NCBI GenBank assembly: GCA_003008705.1
Contig: PDUO01000104.1
Coordinates: 1 to 64,000, forward strand
DNA: 64,000 nucleotides
DNA from: Pezicula radicicola
Taxonomy: Eukaryota; Ascomycota; Leotiomycetes; Helotiales; Dermateaceae
Reading direction: 5' to 3'
Shown here: positions 11,410-22,754 of the stretch, in pieces
Layout of the letters: every line of letters starts with the position of its first letter
How positions within the stretch are numbered: the stretch's first letter is position 1
Notes under the pieces: model-generated
The model's input: only the letters and a program-made list of their open reading frames with translations
Databases searched by the model: none
Told to the model about the DNA's origin: nothing
Program-made: the position numbers and the translations under genes

Positions 11410-13017
11410 ATGACTTGCTAACATAGCATAAAGACTACCAGCGAGCCGAAATTGCCTTTCTATGCTCTCCCGACCTTCTATAAGAAGTTGGAGGAGGAAA
11501 GAAACGAGGAATCCCCTGATCAGGCAATGATATTTGAGCTTAAGACTGCGGTGCAATTCGTCGGAGAGCGCTTCGAACCGGTTTTTACCAAATTGAATGA
11601 GCTCCCTGAGGATCACATTGAGTTCGAGACAACCTGGACCCTCTTTCCCCACCATAGCCTCATCTACGGCACGGATGGGCTCGGTCAAGAAAGTGTGTAC
11701 CGTTTAAGGAGCTCTGAATATAAAAAAAATCAGGATGGTTCTACTTTCTACGCTCTAAACGTTGACTATCTCGATGCGGACGGCAAATAGGTCGGCTACG
11801 TCTACAGCCAAAGCCGCTCTATCCCTGAGTTTTCGGGATCAATACCGGTCTATAACCTCTTGTATTTCCCCGCTGATTCATCATCCAAACTATCAAGATA
11901 TGCGGTGGCGACAAGGTACTGAGCCTAATGGGACGCCACCTGCAGGAATACAAGGGTTATGCTCTGGACGAGGAAGGCAAGAAGTTCAATGTGAGTCTCT
12001 ATTTATCTCTGAAATCATCTTTTGCCGCTGACAAACTTGTTCTACAGTCGTACGGCCGCGTCATAATTGATCCCGTTACTTTTGACCAGATCGAACCAAA
12101 CAACACCATTGTTCCAGTTATACACACGCCGCTTATCATGGACAAACTAATCTCAGACCTCTCATGTATTGGTTCAGTTTAGGAGACAAGATATGGGGTA
12201 TGGGGCTCATAACCAGTGTTCAAAGATCTCGCCATCTGGTTTACTAACTTTATTCGCAGGTGCCTTTGCCGTTTCCAGGCTCGATAAGGTAACTTGGGAC
12301 GAGAAAATAGTCGAGTCTCTCGTTCTCGAGGAAAAATACAAAGATTTTATCTGCGCTCTGGTGCGATATCATGGACAGAAGGGTGATACACGCGGTTTCG
12401 AGGACTTCGTTCGCGACAAAGGGCCTTATCGGACTCCTCGCTGGGCCTCCCGGGGTTGGAAAGACCCTCTCCGGGGAGCTGGGTGAGAGCTCATCTTCGA
12501 TGCAGAGCCGCCCAATAATGGTGATGGAGCTTGCAGAGACTTGGAAAGCGGTTGTGCTTTGTGATGAAGCGGATGTGTTTCTGGCCGAGCGAGACGACGA
12601 TAATCTAGCAAGAAACACTATTACATCTATTTTCCTCCATCACTTAGAATATTACTAGGGCATCTTGTTGCTCACAACGAACCGGCTTGACAGCTTTGAC
12701 GAGGCTTTCCAGAGCCGCATTCATTTCTCTTTTAAGTATAAAATCCTCGACGCTGAAGCAAGAGAGTCAATTTGGAGGACGTTTGTAGATAGGGCTAGGC
12801 AACGACTAACGTTGATATTCAACTACAGGAGGAGGATATCAGGAAGCTGGCGAATCTGGAATTGAATAGACGGTAGATTAAAAACATCATTAGTATATCC
12901 CAAGCCGTGGCTGCCGAGAAAAAAGAGGGTATCACTCTGGATAGTATTCTACTGGCTAAAGGACTTGCATAGATTTCATGGAACGAGATGAGAGAGTCTT
13001 TTCCCACCGGCTTCTGA
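11410..13017 (+). pseudogene. Fungal AAA+ ATPase with N-terminal domain, dead
   Basis: The first part (ETTWTLFPHHSLIYG, then GQESVYRLRSSEYKKN) is the N-terminal domain that precedes AAA modules in many fungal AAA ATPases. After an intron (about 11990-12047) comes SYGRVIIDPVTFDQIEPNN. Then, after frame changes, come the linker (FAVSRLDKVTWDEKIVESL) and the AAA module: Walker A GPPGVGKT near 12440, Walker B AVVLCDEADVF near 12550, the sensor-like LLTTNRLDSFDEAFQSRIHF and a lid region (RKLANLELNRR). About 20 residues between Walker A and GELG are missing. TAG replaces Gln in YYQG (12656), again at NRRQIKN and near the end. The C-terminal pieces fall in a third frame. The gene is clearly inactive. 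Substrate unknown; such proteins are frequent in fungal accessory regions. Confidence 0.8.
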
Positions 13018-13096
13018 TCAGTGCATGTAACTTAGAAATTCCTAGTTAGGCTTTCTGTCACAGAAACTGTCGAACAGCCACAACCACTAAATACCA

Positions 13097-13720
13097 TCAG
13101 CGCTTTGGCGGGGACAGGAGGTATTTAAATTTAATTGTTCTAGTAACCCCAGGTGTCGTATTAATGAAATCGCAATCAACACCAGCGGTTAAGGAGATGG
13201 AGAGGAACAATCCATGTAGTCCCACCACTGCAAAAGTAGGTCCAAGATCGAAGGCAATTAGAGCCAGGAACCCGCAGTTCAAGATAATAGCATGCATCCG
13301 GTCGCTTTGTAAGAGAGGCACTTGTAGCCAAGGCAAGGTAAGCGCCGGCACTTGAGCCTACAACGATGATTGATTCGCAGATGGTGTTTTGTACCCAATT
13401 TGCAGCGTCTTTTATATTATCTAGAATGTTAGATACTAGTGTCTAAGGGGAAATGCGGTAGTTAGCTATAACGTAATGCCATCCTCGTGCAATGCAGGCA
13501 TTGATGAGCCAATAAGGTACGAAGATATGTCTTGCGCCCAGTATCTAGTGGTTGATGTTAGCATCATGCTTCTGTTTAGAAATACTTAGAATATCGAGCC
13601 GTAAATCTTACCAAAAAAGCCGCTATGGAAATGGATGAGTAGTCGCTGGATGGTAGGCTTATCTCTGAGGAGGAAACTGGTCGGCAAGGATAGGTAGAAC
13701 AGATACAGCGCGGCGATAAT
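13097..13720 (-). pseudogene. Alpha/beta hydrolase (esterase-like), broken
   Basis: On the minus strand the order is that of hormone-sensitive-lipase-like hydrolases: LLIHFHSGFFG (oxyanion-hole HGGG region, degenerate), PYWLINACIARGWHYVIANYR, a TAG where Gln is expected (RISP then stop), LVSNILDNIKDAANWVQ, then the nucleophile elbow SIIVVGSSAGAYLAL (G-x-S-x-G) near 13345. A frameshift follows; the rest continues as HAIILNCGFLALIAFD. The lid and the catalytic Asp/His are not recoverable. It lies between the AAA relic and the ketopantoate-reductase relic, in a row of metabolic pseudogenes. Confidence 0.65.
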
Positions 13721-13833
13721 ATTATTATCATATAAAAGTACTTCTAATCTTAATTCCCTTAATTTTCATAAATATCCCTCCGTAAAATTCTCCATTTTTA
13801 CTCGACCAGTCATATACGATTAGTCTCTTCAAA

Positions 13834-14554
13834 ATGACACGGATTCTTCTTTTGGGGCAGGAAGTATTAGTGACATCTACGTTTATATTCTCTCCAAAGG
13901 AGGCGCGCACGTTACTGCCATTTGCTGGTCGAACTACGCAATGGTGAAGGAGCATGGATTGGTTCATGTAACGTCAAGCCCAACATCGAGAAATTAATCG
14001 CAGATGCGAAAGGGTCCTGGGATTACATCGTTGTTTACAGCAAGGCATTCCTGGGGAAGAAGCCGTCGCTGGTAGATCAGCTCAGACCCGTATTCAGCAC
14101 TAAGACCTCGATTGTTCTCATGCAGAATAGCATTGGGATTAAGTCTGAAGTAGCGGCTGTATTGCTAAACAACCCTATCTTGTCTTGCGTTGTTTACCTT
14201 CCGACAACACAGACGGAACCTGGAGTAATTGCAATGGGCGAGTAAGAGCTTCTCGAAATTGGCACTTTCCCAGTCTCAGCACCTGATTCTCACAAAGAGG
14301 CAGCGAAGAATTTCACAAATGCCGTCAAAGCTGGTGGAGGAACGGCTGTGCTTCACGATAATATACAGGCCCGGCGCTGGTTTAAATTACTTATTAATGC
14401 GAGCTGGAACCCTATATGTGCCTTAACGTGATTAAATAACGTCAATTTTCTTAAGTTGTTATCGTAAGCAGCTGATTATATTAGATCAGTCATAAGGGAG
14501 ATTGTAGCGATTGCTCAGGCTCTGGGTCTTACCGAAATTGACGAAGCAATATAG
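13834..14554 (+). pseudogene. Ketopantoate reductase-like (ApbA/PanE), broken
   Basis: ATG at 13834 gives MTRILLLG, then the frame must shift to read GSISDIYVYILSKGGAHVTA, together a Rossmann nucleotide-binding start. The middle (WDYIVVYSKAFLGKKPSLV, TSIVLMQNSIGI, VVYLPTTQTEPGVI) is characteristic of 2-dehydropantoate 2-reductases and related fungal oxidoreductases. TAA interrupts after AMGE (14243). Reading continues as ELLEIGTFPVSAPDSH and RRWFKLLINASWNPICAL, which includes the conserved lysine/asparagine region. It closes near 14554 after a damaged stretch (REIVAIAQALGLTEIDEA). In fungal clusters this family often acts on non-pantoate substrates. At least one frameshift and two stops make it inactive. 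Confidence 0.75.
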
Positions 14555-14639
14555 ATATGATGGTCAGGATTACCTCTAGTAGGGTCAAGTAAGCAGACAT
14601 AGAAGATAGACTTCTTAGTAGTAAATGTCACATCTTTGC

Positions 14640-15440
14640 AGATACCTCTGAAACCACTTTTATCTTAGCTTTTGCTAAATGTCCTATTAAGTACTTTAGT
14701 AGCTTCCTGAGTGGATCGCATTCATACGACTCCTCATAAATCTTGTTGACAGCATCTGCCCTTGCCTAAGACCTAGGCTTCAGATCAAACTTGAACGGGT
14801 TTGGCTGCTCCTGGAAATTACACATGCCCACACAATTCGCGCAGTCAGAATGTAGAGAGAGATCGCTCAGCAATATTCTAACCTAGGTAAATTATCCGTC
14901 CAAAGCCAAAAGCAGAGTAGCTTTGCAAAGAAGGGAATTGGTTCAAAGGTTCTCTATATGTTGGGTACTCTGGCTTCAGTCACCGGTTGGGGTTGAAATC
15001 CTCGGGATTAGGATAGAGCTCTTCCTCACAGTGGATTGCCCTGGGTAGATAATTAGAAAATTTCCCAATATGACTAAATGGAGGAGCAGATGATAGTTTA
15101 CCATCGGTTTGCATGTACGTTCGTTCCTGCACGGAAAAAGTATCCTTGGTAGACATCATCCTTTGTAAGCTAATGTGGTACCCCTGGAATCAGTTAGGAT
15201 CCTTCAGTAGAAGCCTTGCAAATGAAAGCTCACCTCCAGCTGTAACAGGTCTCCATCGAAGTACTTCTTTGATGACCGCATGAACCAATGGTAGATTCGG
15301 TATATCGTTAAACTCGGGCATACGGTCACCTACATGACTACCCAACTCTTTCCACATGATGTCTTGCTATTGTGGATAGAGTGTTATAGCAAGAATGAAA
15401 GACATCATAGCCGCTGCAGTAGTGTCTACCCGAAAATTGA
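14640..15440 (-). pseudogene. Cytochrome P450, heme cysteine lost
   Basis: The minus strand reads VDTTAAAMMSFILAITLYP (I-helix end), VGDRMPEFNDIPNLPLVHA, VIKEVLRWRPVTAGG (K-helix E-x-x-R), a GT..AG intron, GYFFRAGTNVHANRW, CEEELYPNPEDFNPNR and then FGFGRIIYLG where the family has F-x-x-G-x-R-x-C-x-G. The heme-ligand Cys codon is TAC (Tyr), with CTA and TAG following where Pro and Gln are expected. These are three G-to-A or C-to-T changes. TGA replaces Trp after FNPNR. The tail FKFDLKPRS, stop, ARADAVNK matches fungal group-I P450s. The N-terminal half is absent; the fragment meets the next P450 head-to-head at about 15440. Confidence 0.8.
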
Positions 15441-16256
15441 AACTTTCAATCCCGCCATCAACTTTGCAATTAAGATTATAAAAAAAAGAGGAAGAGAAAA
15501 AGAGCGCCTACCCAAAAAGGAGGCAAGGATCTCCTATCTTGGTTTTAATCTCTGTTAGCGGCGGGTTATTCTGGCTTCAATGAATTAGATGTTGTCAACC
15601 ATACAAGCGCAACTGTCTTGGCTGGAAGTGACACAACAGTAATGGCTCTACGCTCCATCATCGATAACTTGCTCCGTCATCCTCATTGCTACCAGAAACT
15701 ACGCAACGAAACCGATACCTTGGAGGTGGGGGGTCAGCTTTCGAACCCCGTGGCGTTGGCAGAGGCGAACAAGATAACGTACTTACAAGTAGTTATTAAG
15801 GAGGCAATGCAATTGCACCCTTCCGTTGGCAAGATGATAGAGCGGCATATACCTAAGGGTAGTGCCACTATCTGTGGAAAGTTTATTGCAGGAGGCACGA
15901 TTGTTGGCATTAATCCCTGGGTTGTAGCCCGTGACAAGACAATATATAGGGAGGACAGTGGTAATTTTAGACTAGAAAGGTAGCTTGAGGCAGGTATTGA
16001 ACAGTTAAAGGCTATGGAACGAACTTTCTTGGTCTTTGGTGCTGGGAGTCGTGTTTGCATTGGCAAGAACATATCTATGATGGTTAGTGCCTGCTTGTCT
16101 TTTGTGCCTGTTCTAGCACGGGAACTGACATACAACTACAGGAAATATCTAAAATCATGCCCTAACTACTACGAGAATTTGATATTGAGCTTGTAAATCC
16201 TTTAAAGGCCTTTGAAAGTGAAAGAGTTCTAGTATGTAACCCTAACCCAGTAACAT
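15441..16256 (+). pseudogene. Second cytochrome P450 (pisatin-demethylase-like type)
   Basis: The plus strand reads NPAINFAIKIIKKR, then after frame changes NHTSATVLAGSDTT (I-helix), ITYLQVVIKEAMQLHPSVG, GKFIAGGTIVGINPWVVARD, a TAG before LEAGIEQLKAMERTF and the heme motif FGAGSRVCIG with its Cys intact. The K-helix E-x-x-R is E-A-M-Q, an Arg-to-Gln change that one G-to-A gives. A final intron (GTTAGT to ACAACTACAG, about 16083-16141) joins to EISKIMP, stop, LLREFDIELVNPLKAF. The order and spacing match the CYP group containing pisatin demethylase and relatives. The first half of the protein is missing. It converges on the cupin relic, with a few bases of overlap. Confidence 0.8.
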
Positions 16257-16671
16257 GAAACAAGGTGATCATTTCATCAACATCTTCAGGCACCTCGAGA
16301 GTGTGAATATCGCCCGGTGGGTTGAATATATAGCTTGCCTCTATAGCCCGCCAGCCATGCTCAAGGTAATGCCATCTTCCCTTCAGCGTTATTGCATGTA
16401 CAGGACCGGAATGGCGATGGCGAGAAAGGATTCCTAATTTTCGCACGTAGAGGATGTTGACGAAATAGCCTTGGCTTACAGAGAAGAGCAGAGGTCGGAA
16501 CTACACGCCTTTGGCTTGTAGAACGTAGTATTTCTCTTCACAATCGACTTGGAGCACCCTTGGAACAACAAGATCTTCAGGCACCAAAGGCAGTAACTTT
16601 CCTTGGTACGGAACAGTATCGGGCTGAGGGAGACCGTGTTTCTCGTCTGCCACGCTACTGTTAATGGCCAT
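16250..16671 (-). pseudogene. Cupin dioxygenase (acetylacetone-cleaving type), one TAG
   Basis: ATG at 16669-16671 (MAINSSVADEKHGLPQPDT) opens a frame that runs to 16250 with a single TAG where the family has Trp (KGV, stop, FRPLLFSV). The cupin core is plain: LSRHRHSGPVHAITLKG with the metal-binding H-x-H, then GDIHTLEVPEDVDEMITLFHVTG with the second His motif. This is the DAD/acetylacetone-dioxygenase cupin family, which cleaves C-C bonds of beta-diketones or related compounds using a metal. The C-terminal 30 or so residues of the family are missing where it runs into the P450 tail. A single TGG-to-TAG change is the only visible lesion inside the fold. Confidence 0.75.
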
Positions 16672-17207
16672 TCTGAGTCGATGGAATGAGATACGTGTTG
16701 TGGCAATTCCCAGCGTACTTAGATTTAAGTTGAGTAGATATGTGAATTCTAGATGTTTAGGGTTGGAATTTGGAGAAGCTGGTGACTGTTTTCAAATTTA
16801 TATAATATTTCTTACTTGCTGCTAATTGAAAGGTAGATGACGGACACATCTCTTCCCGGCTCTCTTTCTTTCCCGGAATATAGTAAGATTGGAATTAATC
16901 TCGTCCGCAAAGGTGCTCCAGGAAACCTCACCCATCTTGCACGTCTTTACCCATAAGCTTCCGCTATTCCACTTGATCGTGCAATAGGATGCAATCTTAT
17001 ATTATATCTTATCGTCGTCATTCCAAACAGATGAGGGTCGGCAAGCCGTCACAAAGAGTTCTTGCTTTATTAAACTTCGCATATCTCAAAAAGGAAAGTT
17101 GGTTATAAGACAACATATACTTTCTAGATGTCCTCTTTGAAGAACTGTGTACCGGAAATTATACTTCTGGAACTCGGCTACCAATATCTTCATACACGAT
17201 CTCTATA
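16672..17207. other. Intergenic, nothing recognised
   Basis: About 530 bp upstream of the cupin gene and downstream of the recombinase-like relic. No continuous frame or repeat was found. It should hold the cupin promoter. Confidence 0.4.
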
Positions 17208-19214
17208 CTATGAATTGCCCACACTTTGGAAGAACGCTGTAAACGTGACCCCGTCTCTCCTTGGAGCAATTATAGCTCTGAGTTGCGCATGAGCTTCGCA
17301 TGTTATCTCATAATATCTTATGTCTTCTAAGTTCTTAAAAACCGTAGTGACAACAATCGTGCATTGCTGACTTCTGGGGTCTGGGAATATTCTACCACTC
17401 TTACAAGAAATAATATACGGCATTCCGTCCTGGAAGTAACAATCAGATTTGGTGGAAACTCTCTTTAATGAAAAGAAGCTGACAAACCTTCTTAGCATCA
17501 CTACTAAGAGTCTTGTAACGTGATAGTATTTCGATCTGGTCCTCCTCTCTCGGAATCTGGAGCATTGTCACACGATGGATTTGTTTTGACATTGTCCAAG
17601 TTAAGACTGACGATTTTGCCTATAGATAGTGATGTTGACTGCGTATGACGAGGGCAATTGGCGTTGGGAGGTGATGAATAACGTTTCTCACAGATGTTAG
17701 CAATCTTTCTATCTCGGTGACCTTGCCAGTCCCCGGGAGTAGATTTCGGTTCGGTGAGGCCACATCTGGAGTATTGTGAACATGAGCTTCTCGGTCTCTT
17801 TCCTGTTTCTCCCATGCACTAATTCTCTCCTCTGCAGACGACCCGTAGCAACGCGTCGTAGTTTGAGATCTGTTCTCTTCATTTCATGGCCGTCCATATA
17901 CTTGTCCACTTCGCCTGGTTGAAGACGATGCAAGTCCACTGGTGACTCAGCAACTGCAGGTGCCAACCGATCTTGCAATGGGTCCGCGGCTCGCATGTTG
18001 TAGAGGGTCTATTATAACGGACCTACGTACGCTCGTGTGAGTCCAGAAGCTGTAGCCCGCTCGGTGTGACCTGCGGCTACTGTGACTGCAGACTTTGCTA
18101 CGCCTTGTATCTTTTGCTTAATACAGGCAGTATCTCTGATTGCTCCATAGCGAGCCGCATATGATGAGACACGCCCTAGAACTCCTCCTACCAAGGCTAG
18201 GTTCTTGATGGACTGATCTGCGATGTGGGCTCCACCTGGTTCCTGTATTGGCAGCCGCTTTCCCCTAGGTATCTGGCAAATAATCGGCCATGTCGGTCGC
18301 GTCTATTGAACTGTTCTGTCTTGTCTCTTCGCCGTGTATTTCCGTCTTGGACATGGGCAAATCGAAGGGCGACAACCATTAGGAGTTTGACGAGATATAC
18401 GATATTTTGACCTTGCTCATCGAGTGGGTCGATGAAGCGGACCTCGTTGCTGTTGTTCAAGTCCCTAAGAAGTGGAATATCCGTCATCGGGAAAGTACTT
18501 GTAAGCTTGTACGAAAACCTACTTGCGGCCTTTGGTAAATCTTAATATAAACTTTCCACACAGATCTTAAACACTAGGTGGTCTGTCTCCCACGGGGTCT
18601 AGCACTAGCTCCACGTCCTCCCAACATATAGCTATCGGTCCTTCATAACCTACTGTTCGAAGGACATCACCAGCCCATGCCGCGCAAGCAGACATCAGCA
18701 CAACGCTGAGTAGATTCAGTAGGACCTTGTCCCAGGAACCACAGCAATTTGCAAGACTCTTCTCTAGCCATAAGCGCGCCATTCCTGGTATGACCCGGAG
18801 CCCAAGCCACACTTTATCGTGTCATGTTCCTTTGAAGAGGAGGCTTCTCTTGACAAGCTATCGACTTATTAGTATGTACTTTTGCGAGATCCTATACAAG
18901 AGGTAGAACCAAGACGCACTTGATCCAAGTGAGTTTCTATTCTCTTGAGGTCGGATTTGTAGTTGCTTGAGAGTTCTCCAGATTTCTTCGATAGCGCTGA
19001 GAGAAGGTACGGATTTGCTAGCAATACGAGGTTTGACCTGCCGAGTCATGGTATCGACGTATCGAAATATTTCCTCTCCGCTAGGGCAGGTGGTACCATC
19101 TTTCTTCACAGCGGCGTAGAAGGTATCCCAGGTGGTTGCAACCGCGGTCAGCTGTTGTCGCGTCCCTGGCGCACCTTTCATGTATGCCAGGTTCCTCGCA
19201 TTGCGCTTGCTCAA
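17208..19214 (-). pseudogene. Tyrosine-recombinase-like protein relic
   Basis: Minus-strand tracts in several frames line up as one protein. At 19214-18860 is an N-terminal helical part (GAPGTRQQLTAVATTWDTFY, CPSGEEIFRYVDT). At 18812-18570: NLLSVVLMSACAAWAGDVL, CWEDVELVLDP. At 18487-18200: RFIDPLDEQGQNIVYLVKLL. At 18194-18012: RVSSYAARYGAIRDTA and TVAAGHTERATASGLTRAYVG. Then ADPLQDRLAP. The order resembles fungal tyrosine recombinases (Crypton-like): an A-R-x-G-D box, an H-x-x-R-like box and an L-G-H box near a YVG end. The Arg of the first box reads Trp (CGG to TGG) and the second box is Y-A-A-R, so catalysis would be lost. Multiple frame changes make it a pseudogene. Assignment is tentative; a host protein of the same fold is the alternative. 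Confidence 0.4.
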
Positions 19215-19388
19215 GGTTCTCTCTTCAGCTTGGTTAGCGATAATACTACAACATCGAAGTTAGCACTCGAATGTGCCTCAAAGCCCCAAGAAGTTTGAGC
19301 TATTGAGATGAGAGAGCTACTAAGGCATCGCACAAAGGCTCAAATGATGTGAGCGATTATCCGAGGATATCTACTAAGGTATCGCCTA

Positions 19389-20633
19389 ACGAGCCTACCC
19401 GCATAGGTCTGTGTCCCACAGGCTCTTCCCCACCTAAAAACACTACTAAAATGACTACAACTCCACTACTCTAAGACTATAAACTAGGCTTCGAAATCCC
19501 TACTAAAGATAAAGAGTCTATACACTAATTGTATAGCTTTATAAAGATACTAATTCTAGATCTAATAAGGCGGTATAGACTTAGCTATATAATGATTAAT
19601 TATATCCTAAAATACAACGCTCCTAAGTAAGCCTAACCTAGTAGAATAGGCCTAAAATATAAACTCGACGACTACTAAATTACCTAAATAATCGAATATT
19701 GTACAGAGAGTTAGGAGTATTAATTATTAGATTATATTACCCTTTATAATAAGTTAGAGTTAGATTATAGTATATTAACCCTTAAGTATCAACTTAAACA
19801 GTATAGCTATTTTCGATATATTATATACTAGAAACCCTACCTTATACAAGCTTAAGTAATACAACGACTACTCTAGGGGTTAAAGTACTTATTCTAGAGG
19901 AAAGAGAGGGAGTAGAGGAAGGTTCTCTAGTTAGATAAAGTTATATACTTAATTAGTAGTTGTATAGTAAAGAATAGGGTTACAAGGAATAAAATAGAGT
20001 AATATTATAAAAACTATATATAATACTAACTTTATCGAGGCTATATAACACCTATTAATACTTAGAGAGCTATTAGATATAGCTATAAGAGTTAATTAGT
20101 ATTCCTTAATAGATCTAGTAAGAAAGGAGCCTTTATATAAGTCGATTACGAATTATAAGTACTATTACTATATATAGTCTCTATTCTAGATAACTTTATA
20201 ATATATATATATACCCTTAGGATAGAGCCTTTATTTATAGAGGATAGGAACTCTATATATAGTTATAAGTTGAAAAATAATTACTATATACAATTCCGTA
20301 TAAAGAATAGTATTATATTAATACCTTATCCTTCTATAAGCCTAGATATAAATCCTATTAAGAAGTACTAGCGGTATATAAAGTAGACTCTTTATAGGCG
20401 AAGGAAACAACTAATAACTAAAGAATAAATAAGGGCTACTATAATAGAGGAATAGGATCGAATTCTATAGGAATAGATAAATACATTAATTAATAAGTAA
20501 GAGTATTAGGTTCATATATTAGTAAAGTATTCTAGCTAGTCTACTCCTAATTAAATTAAGATAATTGCATCTCTGTAATGAATTTTCGTAGGGTTCAGTG
20601 CCTGTGGGACACAGACCTATGCGGGTAGGCTCG
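19389..20633. mobile_element. TIR DNA transposon, Tc1/mariner-type, RIP-eroded
   Basis: A perfect 33-bp inverted repeat bounds the element: left 19390-19422 beginning CGAGCCTACCCGCATAGG, right 20601-20633 its exact reverse complement. TA dinucleotides (19387-19388 and 20634-20635) flank it, consistent with the TA target of the Tc1/mariner superfamily. The interior is strongly AT-rich. Near 20215-20480 on the plus strand the degraded translation still shows EPLFIEDRNSIYSYK and SISLDINPIKKYWRYIKQ, matching the D-N and PDLNPIE..W region of DDE transposases. No intact frame remains. Ends are unmutated while the interior is RIP-burned. Confidence 0.8.
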
Positions 20634-22700
20634 TAAAGTTAGAAACAATTTCAAGGTCCAAGATGCGATCTCATTTTAAAACAAAAAAAAACAAAACAAA
20701 ATTCCATCAATGCACACTCGTACAGCAGAACATCCTCTGTGCCAACATTCAGATAACTTACTTACAGACTCTGAGAATCCAGGCTTATACATCCTCCTAA
20801 TAAAGCAAATCTACTTCAAAAGAATCCATCGCATCTTTCCCTCCAGCTCCTTGCTCAGCCAAAGCCTAGCTTCAGCAACGCCTATTCCCCTCCTTTCATA
20901 GTAATCACTATAATCAATTACTAGCATAAGTACTGTACAAAGCTGTCGCCTTTCTGTTCGCACTGTCGTCCTCCCCATTCTCGCTGTCACTATATTCAAA
21001 GTATACACCAGGGTGTGGCCGCCATCCGTAGCCAATAGCAACTAACTTATAAAGATAGTACTTGTCTCTCATTCCATAGAAAGGCTTAGGAGAATCACAC
21101 AATCGAAGGCTTCGTAGAACGATATGATTCAGTCCGACCTTCTTAAGGCCGAAACCCCGTTTCAAAGCAAGCAGGCGGTCTTTTGACAGTTGAGTCGCTA
21201 CAGAACAGTTAGCTAAAGTGGTGAGAACTATTTTAGGGTTTACATGCTAGGCTCATACAACCAGCCCTTTTCTTACATATCACCAAATTTGAGTGGATAA
21301 GTGACAGCACCTACCTAGCCAACCCAACTCCAGCTGGGAAAGGTACAAGGATCTGTCACCCCATCGATGATACGTCGAGTCAGTCGCCCGGAATTGACGG
21401 CTTCCTATAACAAGGCTATTAGAAGAGATTCTACAGGTAAACTATGTTTTATAATCGTAGTTTAATCTTTGGCCGGCCAAAGCTTGCTAATAATACCACC
21501 AAAGGCGAGGATGATATCGGATTGGTGAGATAATTCTCTTCGAGAATACGGGAGCCTAAGGTGATTTTTGACTTAACATGAGGATGATTCTACTAGTACA
21601 TGGTTACCTAGCTCCGAAGAAGGGATATATCGACTTGGTCCGGAATGGGCCTTCTCCTAAAGAGTTCCTTTTTGATATTTGAACCAGAAAAAACATCTAG
21701 ATCACTAGATCCTCCCGCACCTGAGATCTGCGATCCGGAATCTCTGCGTATAACATCTATCACAGTGATTGTATAGCGGCTGGTGCCACTGGAATAGCTA
21801 GATTCTTAGACACCCCGGCTGCTAGTCTGTAGCTAGCAATGCCCGAAAAGAAGACCAAAAGTCTATGCTTGCCCCTATGACGATAAAAAGTCAGTAAATT
21901 CGAATTTCAAGCGTACTGCGGCTTAAAGGGCATCTCAATCATAAATAAAACCGACGAATGTTAGAGTCACAACCAACTTACATAGAGTGCTCTTTAGCCA
22001 GCATCCAACAGGACGAGAAATCCTAGACATACCCGATCTAGATATATTCTAGGTTTTCCTAATAACTTCTGAGTAGAGCTGATACAGCCTGCAGTTTTCT
22101 TTGAAGATTATAGTCTGGAGTGTACATAGTGGAAGTATTTTCAATTCGGATTCCCTGTATTCGAATAACGCTGTCGCTGCCGGTTCGCAAGTCGTGTAAA
22201 CTTTGGATAGTGCCTCTCGGACAGGACCTAATATTCGGCCAGATAGGGCTCAAGATAGAGAGCCAGGGAATGTCTGTGAGATAAGTCAACATCACCACTC
22301 GCAAGGTACAGGCCACCCTCAGCCTTGTAGCAAACTTACGATATTATGAATGCGCTTTACACAAATGCGACAATTTGCGATAATCATCAACTAGACAGCA
22401 AAGATCGGTATAAGTAGGTTCCAGTGTTGGTGCGCAGGCTATTATTGGTGGTTTGACGGTGGATGCAAGGCACACATGTCAATCGATGATTTGGCGCCGG
22501 CAAGGAGGGCAGAGGTGCTTCCGGTGGAGATTATAACAAGTTTCAAGAATAAGAAGACGTCTGCGGTGTCTGAAATAGGAGATTGGAAATGGTTTGGTAG
22601 TTGTGTTCGAGAGGCGGAATTCAGGTCATAAACTGTGGCAGAGACAAGATTTATAGCGAACAGCTAACAGAGATGGCGTAATCTAGTGAGTGCTCGTATG
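20634..22700. other. Mostly unassigned, minus-strand remnants
   Basis: One tract at 21165-20914 on the minus strand reads GFGLKKVGLNHIVLRSL ... LVAIGYGWRPHPG and ends in an Asp/Ser-rich tail. Another at 22316-22059 (LTYLTDIPWLSILSPIWPNI) is open for 85 codons. Neither matches a family I recognise, and stops and frame changes separate them. They could be the two ends of one decayed gene. The rest shows nothing I can support. Confidence 0.25.
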
Positions 22701-22754
22701 GCTTGGTCATTGGGTTATTTCCTTCGAATAGAGCCATCCTTAAAATGCAACAGC

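Noticed and set aside
21300..22000. Possible HET or NACHT remnant
   Set aside because: No conserved motif could be read in any frame, so it was left unassigned.
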